Of a stretch of DNA of 64,000 nt, positions 62,073 to 64,000 are shown in pieces; the first letter of the stretch is position 1; every line of letters starts with the position of its first letter. Under the pieces are notes generated by a model. It saw only the letters and a list, made by a program, of their open reading frames with translations. It searched no databases and was not told the DNA's origin. This DNA comes from Chryseobacterium sp. CH25. Its GTDB lineage: Bacteria > Bacteroidota > Bacteroidia > Flavobacteriales > Weeksellaceae. The stretch is taken from contig NZ_NRQT01000004.1 in assembly GCF_004119455.1 (NCBI RefSeq), forward strand, positions 62,001 through 126,000, read 5' to 3'. A program made the position numbers and the translations under genes.

Positions 62073-63017
62073 ATGGATTTAAATAGAATTAATAAAGAAC
62101 TTAGAGCGAGTATGGAAAGCGTTCCGTATTCACTGGAACTCGATGAAAATTTATTTTTGAATGCTCCCGAAGAAGTTCAGAAGGAAAGGATGGAATTTAT
62201 AAAAAACCATCCTGTTCAGCAACCGGATCATATTAAGGTGAAAGATATTTTTATTTCAAGTTCAGTGGATGATGAGAAAATACGTTTACATATTTATCAG
62301 CCAGAAAAATTTGACAGAAATAAAACTCTGGTTTATTTTCATGGTGGCGGCTATGTTTTTGGTTTGCCGGAGCAGGTTGATATCCAGATGTTTGAAATAG
62401 CAGATAGATTGAAAGCAACTATTATATCAGTAGATTACAGACTGGCTCCTCAACATCCTTTTCCTGTTCCTGTTTTGGATGGTTTTGATGCGCTGAAATG
62501 GGTAATTGATAATGGCGGCACTCAATTGGGGATTGTTCCTGAAAACCTTACCATTTCCGGGGCAAGCGCTGGAGGACATTTGGCTGCATCAGTCACCCAA
62601 ATGGCTGTAGATCAGAATATCAACAATATAAAGCATCAGTTTCTATTATATCCGGTTATTCATAATGGATTGAATAGCCCTTCTATGCAGGAATTTACAG
62701 ATTCACCGTTATGGAACAGAAGATATGCTGAAATAGCATGGCAGCATTTTCTGGGGAAAGAGAATAAAGATAAAAGTGTTACCTATTCGGATCTGACGCA
62801 TTATCGTAATTTTGCTAGGCTGCCTCAAACTACGATTGTGGCTTGTGAGCTTGATCCTTTAAGAGATGAAGGGATTGAATACTCTCAGTTATTATATCAG
62901 GCTGGAGTTGCTACAGAGTTGTGGGTGATTCCTGGAGCAGTCCATGTATTTGATCTTTTTGAATGTCCTTTAACAGATGAATACAAAGAGTTTTTGATGA
63001 ATAAATTATTTAAATAA
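62073..63017 (+). CDS. Alpha/beta hydrolase (HSL-type esterase)
   Basis: The 314-residue product is a hormone-sensitive-lipase-type esterase: oxyanion HGGGYVFG near residue 90, nucleophile elbow GASAGGHLAAS, aspartate in ACELDPLRDEG and histidine in GAVHVFDLFE. No signal peptide, so cytoplasmic. It hydrolyses esters of small alcohols or acids. It is followed 12 bases later by an isochorismatase gene, and the HxlR regulator is divergent, so the three act as one module. Confidence 0.92.
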   Translation: MDLNRINKELRASMESVPYSLELDENLFLNAPEEVQKERMEFIKNHPVQQPDHIKVKDIFISSSVDDEKIRLHIYQPEKFDRNKTLVYFHGGGYVFGLPEQVDIQMFEIADRLKATIISVDYRLAPQHPFPVPVLDGFDALKWVIDNGGTQLGIVPENLTISGASAGGHLAASVTQMAVDQNINNIKHQFLLYPVIHNGLNSPSMQEFTDSPLWNRRYAEIAWQHFLGKENKDKSVTYSDLTHYRNFARLPQTTIVACELDPLRDEGIEYSQLLYQAGVATELWVIPGAVHVFDLFECPLTDEYKEFLMNKLFK

Positions 63018-63029
63018 GAATAAAAACAA

Positions 63030-63596
63030 ATGAATTTAAGAGAAAAAAGACCGGCTTTAATCCTAATAGATATTCAAAAAGGATTTCTTGATGAAGACTA
63101 TTGGGGTGGAAACAGAAATAATAAAGATGCAGAAGTAATAAGCGGAAAAATACTGAAACAATGGCGGGAACTGAATTTACCAATATTTCACATTAGACAT
63201 AGCTCAACCAATCCTCAATCTAAATTGCATGAGACTGATCCTGGATTTGAATTTAATGAATATGTCTTACCTCAGCATGGCGAAGATATTATTACTAAAA
63301 ATGTAAACAGTGCTTTTATCGGAACAGACCTGAAGGAAAGACTGGATGATCAGAACATAAATACTTTGGTTATATTAGGAATTACCACCAATCACTGTGT
63401 CTCTACAACAACAAGAATGGCTGGGAATTTTGGATATGAAACCTATGTTATTTCGGATGCCACTGCAGCATTTGACAGGGTAGGAATACAGGGAGAAAAA
63501 TATGATGCGGAATTGGTTCACCTCATGGCATTAGCTAATCTAAATGAGGAATTTGCTACGGTTCTGAATGCGGAAGAATTATTAAAAAAACTGTAA
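63030..63596 (+). CDS. Isochorismatase family hydrolase
   Basis: The 188-residue cysteine hydrolase has catalytic D in LILIDIQKGF (residue about 13), K in IITKNVNSAFIGTDL and C in ITTNHCVSTTTRMA, the isochorismatase-like triad. Family members hydrolyse isochorismate, nicotinamide or carbamoyl compounds; which one cannot be told. It is the second gene of the hydrolase operon and ends at a terminator at 63621-63655. Confidence 0.92.
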   Translation: MNLREKRPALILIDIQKGFLDEDYWGGNRNNKDAEVISGKILKQWRELNLPIFHIRHSSTNPQSKLHETDPGFEFNEYVLPQHGEDIITKNVNSAFIGTDLKERLDDQNINTLVILGITTNHCVSTTTRMAGNFGYETYVISDATAAFDRVGIQGEKYDAELVHLMALANLNEEFATVLNAEELLKKL

Positions 63597-63620
63597 AAGC
63601 GCTGAATTTCTTAAAGTTTT

Positions 63621-63655
63621 AAAACTGTCATATTGGTGGCAGTTTTTACTTTTTC
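63621..63655 (+). terminator. Terminator after the isochorismatase gene
   Basis: AACTGTCA pairs with TGGCAGTT (one G-T pair) around TATTGG and is followed by five T residues. Confidence 0.8.
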
Positions 63656-63761
63656 ATAAAGAAAAAGATTTTTCACTTGAATTTTTTACCATTCACAGGT
63701 TATATTCAGAGCGAAATTTAAGATAATTTTAATTCACTCAATGGTCCTGAGATCTTTGTTA

Positions 63762-63769
63762 TATCTTTG
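63762..63769 (+). promoter_or_regulatory. Putative -7 box for the gene at 63856
   Basis: TATCTTTG matches TAnnTTTG, 86 bases before the ATG at 63856. Confidence 0.5.
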
Positions 63770-63855
63770 CAAACTAATAATTTATCCACAAAAAAGATCG
63801 TGAAAATATAGGCTTTACTTCAGGTATTGCCGGGTTTTCTTTTGTGGAAATAAAG

Positions 63856-64000
63856 ATGCAGAAGAAATTGAGTATTAATTTTAAACACGCCTTATCCCGA
63901 AAATCTATTTATGTTGCTGCACTATCCACCTGCTTAATTGCAGTAGTGGCTTTTGCTGTTTTAAGTCATTTAATTGCAGAAGATAACCGTAAGAATAATG
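63856..64000 (+). CDS. N-terminus of a membrane or exported protein, cut by window end
   Basis: The ATG at 63856 opens a frame that stays open to the edge (48 codons). It starts MQKKLSINFKHALSRKSIYV and continues with one hydrophobic segment (about residues 19-42), then polar residues. A basic N-terminus followed by a single helix suggests a single-pass or secreted protein. I cannot assign a family from this fragment. Confidence 0.6.
   Translation, partial: MQKKLSINFKHALSRKSIYVAALSTCLIAVVAFAVLSHLIAEDNRKNN

Overview
The window reads as a chromosomal segment of a flavobacterium, most probably Chryseobacterium or a close relative. The evidence is low G+C, promoter-like boxes of the Bacteroidota form TAnnTTTG, a gliding-motility lipoprotein (GldB), a nuclease carrying a type IX secretion (T9SS) C-terminal domain, a SusC/SusD pair, an orphan Bacteroidota-type Hcp (TssD), and mevalonate-type HMG-CoA synthase. 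I see no rRNA, tRNA, CRISPR array, insertion sequence, prophage or plasmid backbone. Most of the window is ordinary core and lineage genome.

Layout. 1-2.5 kb: ABC exporter and gldB on the minus strand. 2.5-7 kb: LRR protein, two tandem GNAT acetyltransferases, nadE, then a barnase-like RNase, an archaemetzincin-like lipoprotein and a barstar homologue. 7-13 kb: cytidine deaminase, old yellow enzyme, DUF2752, orphan TssD, a secreted unknown, and an overlapping GIDE-LemA-membrane protein operon. 13-21.6 kb: T9SS-exported endonuclease I, DUF4136 lipoprotein, a 59-residue DUF5522 gene, a mini-metallopeptidase, an 11-copy heptamer repeat, a PLP enzyme, glucosaminidase/LysM protein, hemL and twin small secreted proteins. 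21.8-26.4 kb: two paralogous amidohydrolases around an ankyrin lipoprotein and a broken AraC regulator. 26.5-32.4 kb: beta-helix-like lipoprotein and TonB-dependent receptor (broken), divergent from a response regulator/histidine kinase pair. 32.5-43 kb: PRiA4-like protein, GH13 enzyme, GreA-like protein, a 24-residue-repeat protein, thyA, a broken polytopic membrane protein, M1 aminopeptidase and HMG-CoA synthase. 43-48 kb: SusC/SusD. 48-52.6 kb: AraC regulator, aldehyde dehydrogenase, alcohol dehydrogenase, DUF779. 52.6-64 kb: dicarboxylate symporter, DnaJ-type co-chaperone with CbpM, cysteine synthase, FtsX-like permease, NamZ-like hydrolase, thioredoxin protein, HxlR regulator with hydrolase and isochorismatase genes, and a partial membrane protein.

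The most notable general observation is that four genes (18494-19464, 24251-25095, 27815-30456, 37063-38501) are each broken in the same way: restoring one base in a short A or T run rebuilds a full-length, family-like protein. This looks like systematic homopolymer under-calling in the assembly, although real pseudogenes or slippage remain possible. The best biological candidate for a system is the barnase-archaemetzincin-barstar cluster, in which toxin-like RNase and putative inhibitor are separated by a metalloprotease gene that overlaps the inhibitor start.
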